From NCBI RefSeq assembly GCF_002934625.1, contig NZ_PTJD01000002.1:362867-426866 (forward strand): a stretch of DNA of 64,000 nt, read 5' to 3'. Position numbers and translations under genes: made by a program. Of this stretch, positions 33,367-42,100 are shown piece by piece (positions within the stretch are counted from its first letter, which is position 1; the number at the start of each line of letters is the position of its first letter). The notes beneath the pieces are model-generated. The model saw only the letters and a list, made by a program, of their open reading frames with translations, ran no database searches and was not told the DNA's origin. The DNA is from Kineococcus xinjiangensis (GTDB lineage: Bacteria > Actinomycetota > Actinomycetes > Actinomycetales > Kineococcaceae).

Positions 33367-34425
33367 TCAGTAGAGGTTGTGGCCGGTGTGCGCGCCGGAG
33401 TGCGGGCCCAGACCCGGCTCCGGGGCGTCGACGAAGACGATGCGGTCACCCGCCTGCAGCCGCCCGGCGCCGGCCTCGTTGTAGCGGATCATCAGGCCCG
33501 CCCGCACGACCGCCAGCACCGGCACCCCCAGCTCGCTCGTGGGGCGCCCCACCTCCTCGGGCCGCACGGGCCGCTGGGACAGGTCCAGGCCCTGCCCGAA
33601 GGAGAGCAGGTCCTCCACCACGCCGACCGCGTCGGCGCTCTCGGTCGCCAGGCCGAGGAGGCGCCCCGTGGTCTCGGAGGAGACCACGACCGAGGACGCC
33701 CCGCCCTCCTGGAGCAGCACCGCGTGCTGCGCCTCCCGGGCGGAGGCCACCACCGTCGCCCGCGGCGCGATGCGGCGCAGGGTGAGCGTGGCCAGGATCG
33801 CGGTGTCGTCGCGGTCGAGGGCGACGATGACGGTGTGGGCGCGGTGCACCAGGGCCTGCTGGAGGACGTCGGGGCTCGTGGCGTTGCCGGTGATCACCAC
33901 GTACCCGTCCGCCGACGCCTGCGCCGCGATCTGGGGGTCGGCCTCCACGACGACGAGGTGGTCCGGCGCGTGGTCGCGCATCCGCAGCGCGCGCAGCGCG
34001 TTGCGGCCCTTCGTGCCGTAGCCCAGGACGACGACGTGGTCGCGCATGCGTGCCCTCCACCGCGCGAGGCGGAACTCGGTGCGGGAGCGCTCGGTGAGCG
34101 CCTGGAGCGTGGTCCCGACGAGGATCGCCAGGAACATCAGGCGCAGTGGCGTGACCACCAGCGCGTTGATCATCCGGGCGGAGTCGGAGACCGGGGTGAT
34201 GTCACCGTATCCGGTCGTGGAGAGGGTGACCGTCGTGTAGTACAGCGCATCGGTGAGGGAGACCTCGCCGTCGCGGCTGTCGGTGTAGTCCTCGCGCTCG
34301 AGGACCACGAGGAGCCAGTTGACGAAGACGAGCAGGCCCGCGAACGCGAAGCGGGCGAGCAGCGCGCGCAGCGGGCCGGCCTTCTTCGACGCGGGAAGGT
34401 GCACGCTCTCGTAGCCATCGGACAC
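33367..34425 (-). CDS. two-TM potassium channel with TrkA-N/TrkA-C (RCK) domain
   Basis: A 352-residue ion channel. Two transmembrane helices (ARFAFAGLLVFVNWLLVV near 25-42 and MINALVVTPLRLMFLAILVG near 84-103) flank the pore loop with filter TTGYGD at residues 70-75. The soluble part is an RCK domain: HVVVLGYGTKGRNALR (131-145, nucleotide-binding Rossmann loop), VVVEADPQIAAQA, VITGNATSPDVLQQA. A TrkA-C-like domain follows (VPVLAVVRAGLMIRYNEAGA). It is a ligand-gated K+ channel at the inner membrane, related to MthK/Kch. It is monocistronic, convergent with the aldo/keto reductase. Confidence 0.92.
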   Translation of the reverse strand: MSDGYESVHLPASKKAGPLRALLARFAFAGLLVFVNWLLVVLEREDYTDSRDGEVSLTDALYYTTVTLSTTGYGDITPVSDSARMINALVVTPLRLMFLAILVGTTLQALTERSRTEFRLARWRARMRDHVVVLGYGTKGRNALRALRMRDHAPDHLVVVEADPQIAAQASADGYVVITGNATSPDVLQQALVHRAHTVIVALDRDDTAILATLTLRRIAPRATVVASAREAQHAVLLQEGGASSVVVSSETTGRLLGLATESADAVGVVEDLLSFGQGLDLSQRPVRPEEVGRPTSELGVPVLAVVRAGLMIRYNEAGAGRLQAGDRIVFVDAPEPGLGPHSGAHTGHNLY

Positions 34426-34582
34426 GGCCCCTGCCTACCACGCCCGGCGGGGGCGGGCGGGCAGGTGGGTGCCCCGCCGTGCGCGACGTGGTCCGGCACG
34501 TCCCTCTGTGTGACCCCAGGGGGCCGACCGGGGGAACCGGAGCCGCAGCCGTTCGCTGTGAGTCATCTCGCACTGACACGTT

Positions 34583-35915
34583 GTGGCCGCCGGCGCGGCC
34601 AGGGCCGGCGCCCTGCTGCAGCAGAGCGTCTGCTCGCCCACCGCGACCTCGGAGGTGTTCCGCCTGCAGGGCGGGAGCACCTCCGCGGCGCAGCCGGTGC
34701 AGGGCGTGAGCGGCCTGCGCCTCAGCGCGGACCCGCGCTCCTCGGCCAGCGGGGCGCGCGTGCAGTTGGCCTCCTGCGCCCCGGAGGAGAGCGCCCAGAC
34801 GTGGGAGGTGGTGCTGCGCAAGTCCGGTCACCAGGTCGTCAACGCGCGCACCGGGCTCTGCCTGAGCGACCACGGCACCGGCACCGGCACCGGCATCTAC
34901 GTCGCCCCGACCGGGCAGGACACCGGTGGCGGCAGCGTCCAGCGCCCCTTCGCCACCCTCGCCACCCTCGCCAAGGCCGTCTCCGTGGTCCGCCCCGGCC
35001 AGACCATCTGGATGCACGGGGGCACCTACCGCCCCACGGCCGGCACCTGGATCCGCACCTCAGGCACGCCGGCCCAGCGCATCACCCTGAGCAACTACCC
35101 GGGGGGAGGCGGTCCGCATCGACGCCTCGGGCGTGCCCGTCACCGCGTGGACGATCAGCATGGACGCCAGCCACTGGACCGTGCAGGGCCTGGAGATCTT
35201 CGGCGCGAAGAACCACCCCTTCGTCTGCACGTCCTGCACCGACGACGTCTTCCGGCTCCTCGACAGCGACTTCCACCACAACTACGACGCGGCCACCCAC
35301 GGCCAGAACGCCGACGGGATCGACATCGAGTTCGGCAGCGGCGAGGGCAACCTCATCAAGGGCGTCCGCCTCTTCAACAACGCCGACGACGGCCTCGACC
35401 TGTGGATGTTCACCTCCGCCGTGACCATCGAGAGCACCTGGGCCTACGGCAACGGCGTCGACCGCTTCGGCGACACCGCCTGGGAGGGCAACGGCAACGG
35501 GTTCGAGCTGGGCGGCGGCCGCCCCTCCCCGGCCACCGCGCACGTCGTCCGCAACAGCGCCGCGTGGGACAACACCGCCAACGGGTTCACCGACAACTCC
35601 AACCCCGGCGACCTGGTGATCGAGGGCAACACCTCGTTCCGCAACGCCGCGAACGGCTACTGGTTCCGCTCCTCCGCCGCGACCCTGGACCGCAACCTCT
35701 CCGTCGGCGACCTGCGGCCCTTCGTCGCGGGCACCGCCAACCGCGTCGGCGTGAACTCGTGGTCCACCACGACCACCTCCACCACCACCGGGGCCTCCGT
35801 CTTCGTGAGCACGGACCCCACCTCGGCGACCGGACCCCGCCCCGCCGACGGGACCCTCCCCCGCACCACGTTCCTCACCACGCGCACCGCGGTCCTCGGC
35901 GCCCCGATGCGCTGA
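34583..35915 (+). pseudogene. frameshifted parallel beta-helix lyase (PL9-like) with lectin remnant
   Basis: Two adjoining frames encode one protein. Frame one (34583 to about 35105) has a partial ricin-B-like lectin segment (GLRLSADPRSSASGARVQLA, then HQVVNARTGLCLSD) and the start of a beta-helix enzyme, IYVAPTGQDTGGGSVQRPFA, then TIWMHGGTYRP and ITLSNYPG. Frame two (from 35106) continues EAVRIDASGVPVTAW, then NADGIDIEFGSGEGNLIKGV and NADDGLDLWMF. The shift is one extra G in a G6 run at 35101-35106. The 5' end also looks truncated: an in-frame TGA at 34574-34576 leaves no room for a signal peptide. The intact enzyme would be a secreted pectate-lyase-like polysaccharide lyase. A sequencing error in the G-run is the main alternative for the frameshift. 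Confidence 0.8.
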
Positions 35916-35957
35916 CCCCCGGGAACGGCTGAGGCCCGCGACGGCTGAGCCCCGGGG

Positions 35958-35994
35958 GCTCCCGGCACCGCGCCCCCCACGCGGCGCCGGGAGC
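35958..35994. terminator. hairpin between lyase pseudogene and SDR gene
   Basis: Fifteen-base arms (GCTCCCGGCACCGCG and a complement with one A-C mismatch) enclose a 7-base loop between the convergent ends at 35915 and 36032. Probably a bidirectional terminator. Confidence 0.65.
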
Positions 35995-36031
35995 TCCGCC
36001 GCGTCCGGGGCGGCACGGGCACCGCCCGGCC

Positions 36032-36775
36032 TCAGCGACCCCCGCTGACGTCGAGCGTCGCCCCGGTCACGTAGGAGGCCGCGTCGGACAGCAGCCACGC
36101 GACGGCCTCCGCGACCTCGTGCGCCTCGCCGCCCCGGCCCATCGGCACCCCGTCCTGCATCCGCTCCACCCGCCCCGGCTGGCCGCCGCTGGCGTGGATG
36201 TCCGTGCGGATCAGCCCCGGCCGGACGCCGTTGACGCGGATCCCCTCCGCGGCGACCTCCTTCGCCAGCCCCACCGTCAGCGCGTCGAGCGCGGCCTTGG
36301 AGGCGGCGTAGTCCACGTACTCTCCCGGCCCGCCCAGCACGGCGGCCCGGGAGGAGACGTTGACGATCGCACCACCCGCACCCCCGCGCGCGGTCGACAT
36401 CCGGCGGACCGCCTCCGCCGCGCACGCGAAGGCCCCCGCCACGTTCACGTCGAGCAGGCGCAGGACCCGCTCGCGGGTCAGTTCCTCCACCCGGCGCGGC
36501 GGCGCGACGATCCCCGCGTTGTTGACGAGACCCGCGACGGTCCCCAGCTCCGCCGCAGCGGCGAACAGCGCGGCGACGTCGGAGTCGGAGGCGACGTCGG
36601 CGCGCACGGCCGTGGCCGGGACCTCCAGGGCGACGCAGTCCGCGACGACGGCCTCGGCGGCCTCCCGCTGCGACGTCCAGCTCAGGCACACCCCGTAACC
36701 GCGGCCGGCCAGCAGACGCGCGGACGCCGCCCCGATGCCACGGCCACCACCGGTGATCACGACGATGTCGACCAT
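36032..36775 (-). CDS. SDR-family NAD(P)-dependent oxidoreductase
   Basis: A 247-residue classical short-chain dehydrogenase/reductase. The cofactor loop is TGGGRGIG at residues 8-15, followed by RADVASDSDV, NNAGIV, the catalytic Ser in IVNVSSRAAVLG, and YVDYAASKAALDALT carrying the YxxxK pair. RPGLIRTDIHASGG and the C-terminal YVTGATLDVSGGR complete the family pattern. It resembles FabG-like and glucose-dehydrogenase-like sugar or alcohol dehydrogenases; the substrate is not evident. It stands alone, 79 bases from the divergent TauE/SafE gene. Confidence 0.9.
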   Translation of the reverse strand: MVDIVVITGGGRGIGAASARLLAGRGYGVCLSWTSQREAAEAVVADCVALEVPATAVRADVASDSDVAALFAAAAELGTVAGLVNNAGIVAPPRRVEELTRERVLRLLDVNVAGAFACAAEAVRRMSTARGGAGGAIVNVSSRAAVLGGPGEYVDYAASKAALDALTVGLAKEVAAEGIRVNGVRPGLIRTDIHASGGQPGRVERMQDGVPMGRGGEAHEVAEAVAWLLSDAASYVTGATLDVSGGR

Positions 36776-36854
36776 GACAGCACGCTAGCGGCGCCGGGGG
36801 CGCTCGCTACTGTCGCCATGTGCCGAGCCCCGCACCACCGCACGCAGGCCCCGC

Positions 36855-37598
36855 GTGAGCGACGTCACCACCACCGGGTTCCTCCTGCTGGTCCTCGCCG
36901 CCCTGCTCGTGGGCTTCGCCAAGACGGCCATCGGCGGGGCCGCCTCCATCAGCGTGGCGATCTTCGCGGCCGTGCTGCCGGCGAAGGAGTCCACGGGCGC
37001 CCTCCTGCCCCTGCTCATGGTGGGCGACGTGCTGGCGCTGCGCGCCTACCGCCGGCACGCGGACTGGGGCGTGCTGCTGCGCCTCTTCCCCTCCGTGGCC
37101 GTGGGGGTCCTCGCCGGCGCCCTGTTCGTCTCCGCCGTGGACGACACCGTGATGCGGCGGACCATCGGCGCGGTGCTGATCGCCCTCGTGGGCGTGCACC
37201 TGTGGCAGCGGCGGCGCGGCGCGCACGCGGTCCCCACCGGCTGGGCGCGGCACGGCGCGGGGTTGGCGTTCGGCGTCCTCGCCGGGTTCACGACCATGGT
37301 CGCCAACGCGGGCGGTGCCGTGATGTCCCTGTACCTGCTCACCATGGGTTTCGCCATGCTCGGGTTCCTCGGCACCTCCGCGTGGTTCTTCGCCGTGGTC
37401 AACGCCTTCAAGGTCCCGTTCAGCGTGGCCCTCGGTCTCATCACCGGCCCGGTGCTGCTGCTGTGCGCGGCGCTGTCCCCCGCGGTCGTCGCCGGCGGCT
37501 GGCTGGGCCGGCGGGTCATCCAGCGCATCGACCAGGCCCGGTTCCAGCAGATCGTGCTCGTCGTCACGGTGCTCTCGGGCCTGAACCTGCTGCGCTGA
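36855..37598 (+). CDS. TauE/SafE-family membrane exporter
   Basis: A 247-residue protein with about eight hydrophobic helices. The paired N- and C-terminal repeats of the TauE/SafE family are visible: LLVGFAKTAIGGAASISVAI near the start, ending in LPAKESTGALLPLLMVGDVL, and the second copy GVLAGFTTMVANAGGAVMSL. Members export sulfite, sulfoacetate or other organic anions. The GTG start at 36855 directly follows the divergent SDR promoter region. Its substrate is not indicated by neighbours. Confidence 0.87.
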   Translation: MSDVTTTGFLLLVLAALLVGFAKTAIGGAASISVAIFAAVLPAKESTGALLPLLMVGDVLALRAYRRHADWGVLLRLFPSVAVGVLAGALFVSAVDDTVMRRTIGAVLIALVGVHLWQRRRGAHAVPTGWARHGAGLAFGVLAGFTTMVANAGGAVMSLYLLTMGFAMLGFLGTSAWFFAVVNAFKVPFSVALGLITGPVLLLCAALSPAVVAGGWLGRRVIQRIDQARFQQIVLVVTVLSGLNLLR

Positions 37599-37620
37599 GC
37601 GCCCGGCCGCACCGCCACCC

Positions 37621-39039
37621 TCACCACACCGGCGGGCCCGCCGGGTGCAGGGCCGGGTCGTCGTCGCGGAACGTGCGGATCCGGCCGACGGGGGTGCGGG
37701 GGCCCTCGAAGCGCACCGTCACCCGGCCCACGCCGGAACCCTGCACCCACCCCGGGCCGTGCTCGTCGTGGGTGACGTCCTGGCCGGGGCTCCACCCCGA
37801 CCGGGCCGGCGCCGGTGGTCCGTACGGGGCGGTGGAACCCTGCGGCAGGATCCCTCCGGGCTCCGCACCGCCGGGCTCCGCACCGCCGGGCTCCGCACCG
37901 CCGGACTCCGCACCGCCGGGCTCCGCGCCCGGTTCCTCCCCGGGCGCCGCGGGCTCGTCGAGTTCCGCCAGGAGGTCCTGCTGCGTGTACTCCGTCAGCC
38001 CCGAGACCCCCACGCCGAGCAGCCGCACCCCGTCGGCGACGTCCAGGGTCTCCAGCAGCGCCGTCGCGGCCTGGGCGATCTCCCGCGGGGACGCCGTGGG
38101 CTGCGGCAGGGTCCTCGACCTGTTGAGGGTGGTGAAGTCGTAGCGGCGCAACTTGATCGTCACCGTGCGCCCCGAGACGCCCCCCGTGGCCAGCCGCACC
38201 GCCACGCGGTCCACGAGCCGGCGCGCCCGCTCGACCAGCTCCCGCCGGTCCGTGAGGTCCACGGCGAACGTCTCCTCCGCGGAGACCGACTTCGCGTCCC
38301 GCTCGGGCACCACGGGCCGCGGGTCGATCCCCCGCGCGTACGCCCTCAGCCCCGACCCGTGCGCCTTGCCGAACATCCGGACCAGCTCCGCCTCGTCGGC
38401 GGCGGCCAGGTCGGCGACGGTGCGGATCCCGAACCGGGCGAGGCGCTCACCCGTGACCGCGCCGACGCCGGGGATCCTGCGCACCGGCAGCGGCGCCAGC
38501 AGGTCGCGCTGCTCGTCCGCCGGCACCACCACCAGCGCGTCCGGCTTGCGAAGGTCCGAGGCGATCTTCGCGACGAGCTTGCTGGGACCGGCTCCCACCG
38601 AGACGGTGAGCCCCGTCGTGGCGCGCACCCGCGCCCGGAACCCCTCCGCCAGCGCGCTCACCCCGGCGGCGTCCAGGCCCGGGTGCGTGGGGCCGAGGTC
38701 CACGTACGCCTCGTCCAGGGACACCGGCTCCACCAGCGGCGAGAGCTCGTGGGCCAGCGCCATCACCTGCTCCGACACCCGCCGGTACGCCGAGAACCGC
38801 CCCGCCAGGAACGCCGCGTTCGGGCAACGGCGGCGGGCCTCCATGGTGGGCATCGCCGAGCCGATCCCGAACGCCCGCGCCTCGTAGGAGGCCGTGGCCA
38901 CCACCCCGCGCCAGCCCGTCCCGCCGACCACGACGGGCTTGCCGCGCAGCGACGGCTTGTCGCGCTGCTCGACTGCCGCGAAGAACGCGTCCAGGTCGAG
39001 GTGCAGCACGCTCGGTCGCGTGGCGTCGGGCGATCCCAC
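37621..39039 (-). CDS. dinB: DNA polymerase IV (Y family)
   Basis: A 472-residue translesion polymerase. VLHLDLDAFFAAVEQRDKPS holds the first catalytic Asp; ATASYEARAFGIGSAMPTME and VEPVSLDEAYVDLG hold the others (SLDEA). The helix-hairpin-helix thumb reads RRIPGVGAVTGERLARFGI, and the little-finger domain follows to about 360. A C-terminal extension contains five 15-base repeats coding GGAEP-type units (37857-37930) and a final tail, WSPGQDVTHDEHGPGWVQGS and FRDDDPALHP. That tail is seen in other actinobacterial DinB proteins. It has no apparent beta-clamp peptide at the extreme end. Confidence 0.93.
   Translation of the reverse strand: MGSPDATRPSVLHLDLDAFFAAVEQRDKPSLRGKPVVVGGTGWRGVVATASYEARAFGIGSAMPTMEARRRCPNAAFLAGRFSAYRRVSEQVMALAHELSPLVEPVSLDEAYVDLGPTHPGLDAAGVSALAEGFRARVRATTGLTVSVGAGPSKLVAKIASDLRKPDALVVVPADEQRDLLAPLPVRRIPGVGAVTGERLARFGIRTVADLAAADEAELVRMFGKAHGSGLRAYARGIDPRPVVPERDAKSVSAEETFAVDLTDRRELVERARRLVDRVAVRLATGGVSGRTVTIKLRRYDFTTLNRSRTLPQPTASPREIAQAATALLETLDVADGVRLLGVGVSGLTEYTQQDLLAELDEPAAPGEEPGAEPGGAESGGAEPGGAEPGGAEPGGILPQGSTAPYGPPAPARSGWSPGQDVTHDEHGPGWVQGSGVGRVTVRFEGPRTPVGRIRTFRDDDPALHPAGPPVW
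37857..37930 (-). repeat. 15-bp tandem repeat inside dinB
   Basis: About five copies of a 15-base unit (GGGCTCCGCACCGCC on the plus strand, one copy with a G-to-A change). It encodes Gly-Gly-Ala-Glu-Pro repeats in the linker between the polymerase core and the C-terminal tail. In-frame length change would not disrupt the gene. Confidence 0.9.
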
Positions 39040-39176
39040 CCCCGCAGTCTGCCAAGCGGGTGCGACGGCACGCCCCGCCGCGGTCGACGCGACGCCCCGG
39101 ACCGGGGAGCGGCACGTCCCCGCCGGGGCGGGCGCGAGGCGCTGGGGCGGGCGCGAGGCGCTGGGGCGGCGCCGGC

Positions 39177-42100
39177 TCAGGTGGCCATGTCGACGAAGCG
39201 GGAGTAGTGCCCCTGGAACGCGACGGTGATGGTGTCCGTCGGGCCGTTGCGGTGCTTGGCGACGATGAAGTCCGCCTCACCCGCGCGGGGGCTCTCCTTC
39301 TCGTACATGTCCTCCCGGTGGAGGAGGATCACCATGTCGGCGTCCTGCTCGATCGAGTTGTGGACGGCGACGCCGTCGGCGATGAAGTTGTGCCCGCCCA
39401 GCACGGTGGCGTCGTAGACCGCCTCCTCACCGTCGGGCTCGATGGCGACCACCTGGTCCCACAGCACGTCGTTGACGGCCATGACCTCCAGGTCGGCGTC
39501 GCCGAGGAGCTCCGCGACCCGGCCCAGGCGCTGCCGCGACGGCGCGTGCTTCCACAGCGCGCTGCCGCAGAACGACGTGCCCATCGCCTCGGCGAACTGC
39601 CGGTGCGTCATCCCCCGCTCCGCGAGGACGTCCCGGACCCGGTCCCAGACCTGACGGGGGACCGTGTCGACGTTCGTGTTCCCGGTCCCGGCGAGCACCA
39701 CCTCCAGGAGACGAGCCGCGCTCGCCCCCCGCGCTCCGTGGACGCCGACCTCCTGCAGGAAGCGGCGCTGGTCGTCGATCCCCGAGACGTCGAGGGTGTA
39801 GCCGGGGCGGTACGCCCCCTTGGGGGTGGTGCGCCGGACCCGGGCCGAGATCCCGAAGCGGAGCAGCAACCGGGACACGTCGTCCACCAGGCGCCGGCTC
39901 GTCGAGGCGTAGTAGATGCGTCCACCCCGGCCGTCCTTGCGCACCGTGACGGAGCCGTCCGTGGCCCAGAGGTGGTGCAGGAAGAGGGCGATCTGCCGCT
40001 TCGGCAGGGAGAACACCTCGGCCGGGACGAACTTCTCGAAGCTGCGTAGGCCGAACAGACCGAGTTCGTCCAGCCACGCCGCGATCGGGTTCCGCCGACC
40101 GTGGGTCAGCCGGTGCGGAGCGGGCAGCCGCAGGCTGGTGCACCGGGCCGCGGCGTGGTCGTCGCGCACCGCGGTGATCCCGAAGGCGGACGACGCGGCC
40201 GCCGCGACGGCCTCGAGGTTGGCCTCGTCGACGCTGGCGTAGCGCAGGGGCTGCCGCCGCACGAACGAGCCGTCCCCGAGCAGGTGCGCGAGGAGCAGCA
40301 CCCGCTCGTCGTCCCAGCCCGTCACCAGCTCCGGGGCGGGCACGTGGCGCGGCACCGCGACCCTGTCCCCCGGCGACAGCTCGCCCAGGGCCGTCCAGCC
40401 CTCGTACGCCAGGAAGGGGTGGTTCGCCGTGGCCCGCACCTCCTTGCCGGAGGCCAGCCGCAGGCGGAACACCTGCCGGGTGCCGGTGGCGAAGACGTGG
40501 GTGAGGTGGCGTCGGACGTAGCGCAGGGAGTCGTCGAGCGCCCACACCGGCACGTCGCGCGCACCGGAGGCGAACAGCTCGCCCATCGTCACCTCGGCAC
40601 CGGTGTCCGCCCGCAGGACGCGGGTGCCCGCAGGAAGGCAGCCCGATTCGCGCAGGTCGCTCATCTGCGGCTTCTTGTCGGTGCGCTGCTCCGGGCCGCG
40701 GTTGAGCTGCGACAGCGCGATGACGGGGACCTCGATCTCCTTCGCCAGCAGCTTCAGCGCACGGGAGAACTCCGAGACCTCCTGCTGGCGGCTCTCCACC
40801 CGCTTGCCGGACGTCATCAGCTGCAGGTAGTCGACGATCACCAGCTTCAGGTCGTGGCGCTGCTTCAGCCGCCGGCACTTCGAGCGGATCTCCATCAGCG
40901 ACATGTTCGGGCTGTCGTCGATGAACAGCGGGGCCTCGCTGACCTGCCCCATGGTGCGGGCCAGCTTCGTCCAGTCGTCCTCGCGCATCGTGCCCTTGCG
41001 CATGTTCTGCAGCGGGATCTTCGCCTCCGCGGACAGCAGGCGCATCGCGATCTCGTTGCGGCCCATCTCCAGGGAGAAGATCGCCGACGCGAGGCCGTGC
41101 TTGATCGACGCCGCCCGGGCGATGTCCAGTCCCAGGGTCGAGTTGTGTGTGGGGATCATCGCCCGGCCGGCCAGGTAGAGGTGATCGGTGTTGTCGACCT
41201 GGACGCAGCGCACCGGCACGGACCCGACGGGGCGGACGTCCGTGATGAACCGGGAGTTGCGCCGCTGGAACAGCCGCTGCCGCCGGTCCTTGTGGAGGAG
41301 GCGCTTCCGCTCGAGGCGGAAGACGTCGTCGTCCGTGCTGAAGGTGAGGGTGTGGGCGGTGGACGACGCCTCCGAGCGACCGCGGACCCGCTTCGTGCTG
41401 AGACCGGTGCGGTAGCCGAGGCTGTGGACCAGCTCCTGCACGTCGCGGGCGAGCCTCTCGGACGTCACGGCGAACTGCACCGTGCCGCTGGGTGCGACGG
41501 TGCCGTCCGTGTCCAGCAGCCCGGCCAGCAGCTGCCGGCGCTGGTCGACCGACGCCCGCAGGTACGCCACCGGGATGTGCTTGTCCCCGAGGACGCCCAG
41601 GGTCCGCAGGCGCGCCTGCACCGTGCCGTGGTGGTAGCCGGCCTCGCTCTCGAGGTGGACGACGAGCTCCGGGTCGGCCGTGGTGATCTGAGCGCTGGCG
41701 CTCGTCCCGTCGCCGAGCCACGCGCCGAGCACGTAGGGCGGCAGCAGCAGATCATCGCGGGGCGGCAGCTCGAGGGGCCGGGCGTTGAGCACCGAGTGGT
41801 TGAGCCTGCGCTCCGCGCCGGGGCAGCGCAGGGTGGCAGCGATGTCCTCCGTGGTCCGCACCTCGGCGAAGGTCCGCTGGGTGCGGGCGCCCCCGTACCC
41901 GGCCGCCGCGGCCTGGGCGGACCTGCGCGACGCCCGCGTCTGCGTGAGCCACTGGTGCTGGCCGTCGGCGACCACGACGCTGCCGTCGGAGAAGCGGACC
42001 TCGTAGCAGGGACGGTCGGTCATCACCTCCGTCGCCGCCACGACGCGCGTCGGCCGTCCGTCGGCGCCGAGCAGCTCGTCGCCGACCCGCACCGAGCCCA

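Noticed and set aside
33379..35424. Plus-strand frame covering the K+ channel and part of the lyase
   Set aside because: Chance open frame; the channel on the minus strand and the lyase in other frames explain the sequence.
37857..37930. CRISPR-like short repeats
   Set aside because: Units are directly contiguous without spacers and lie in frame inside dinB.
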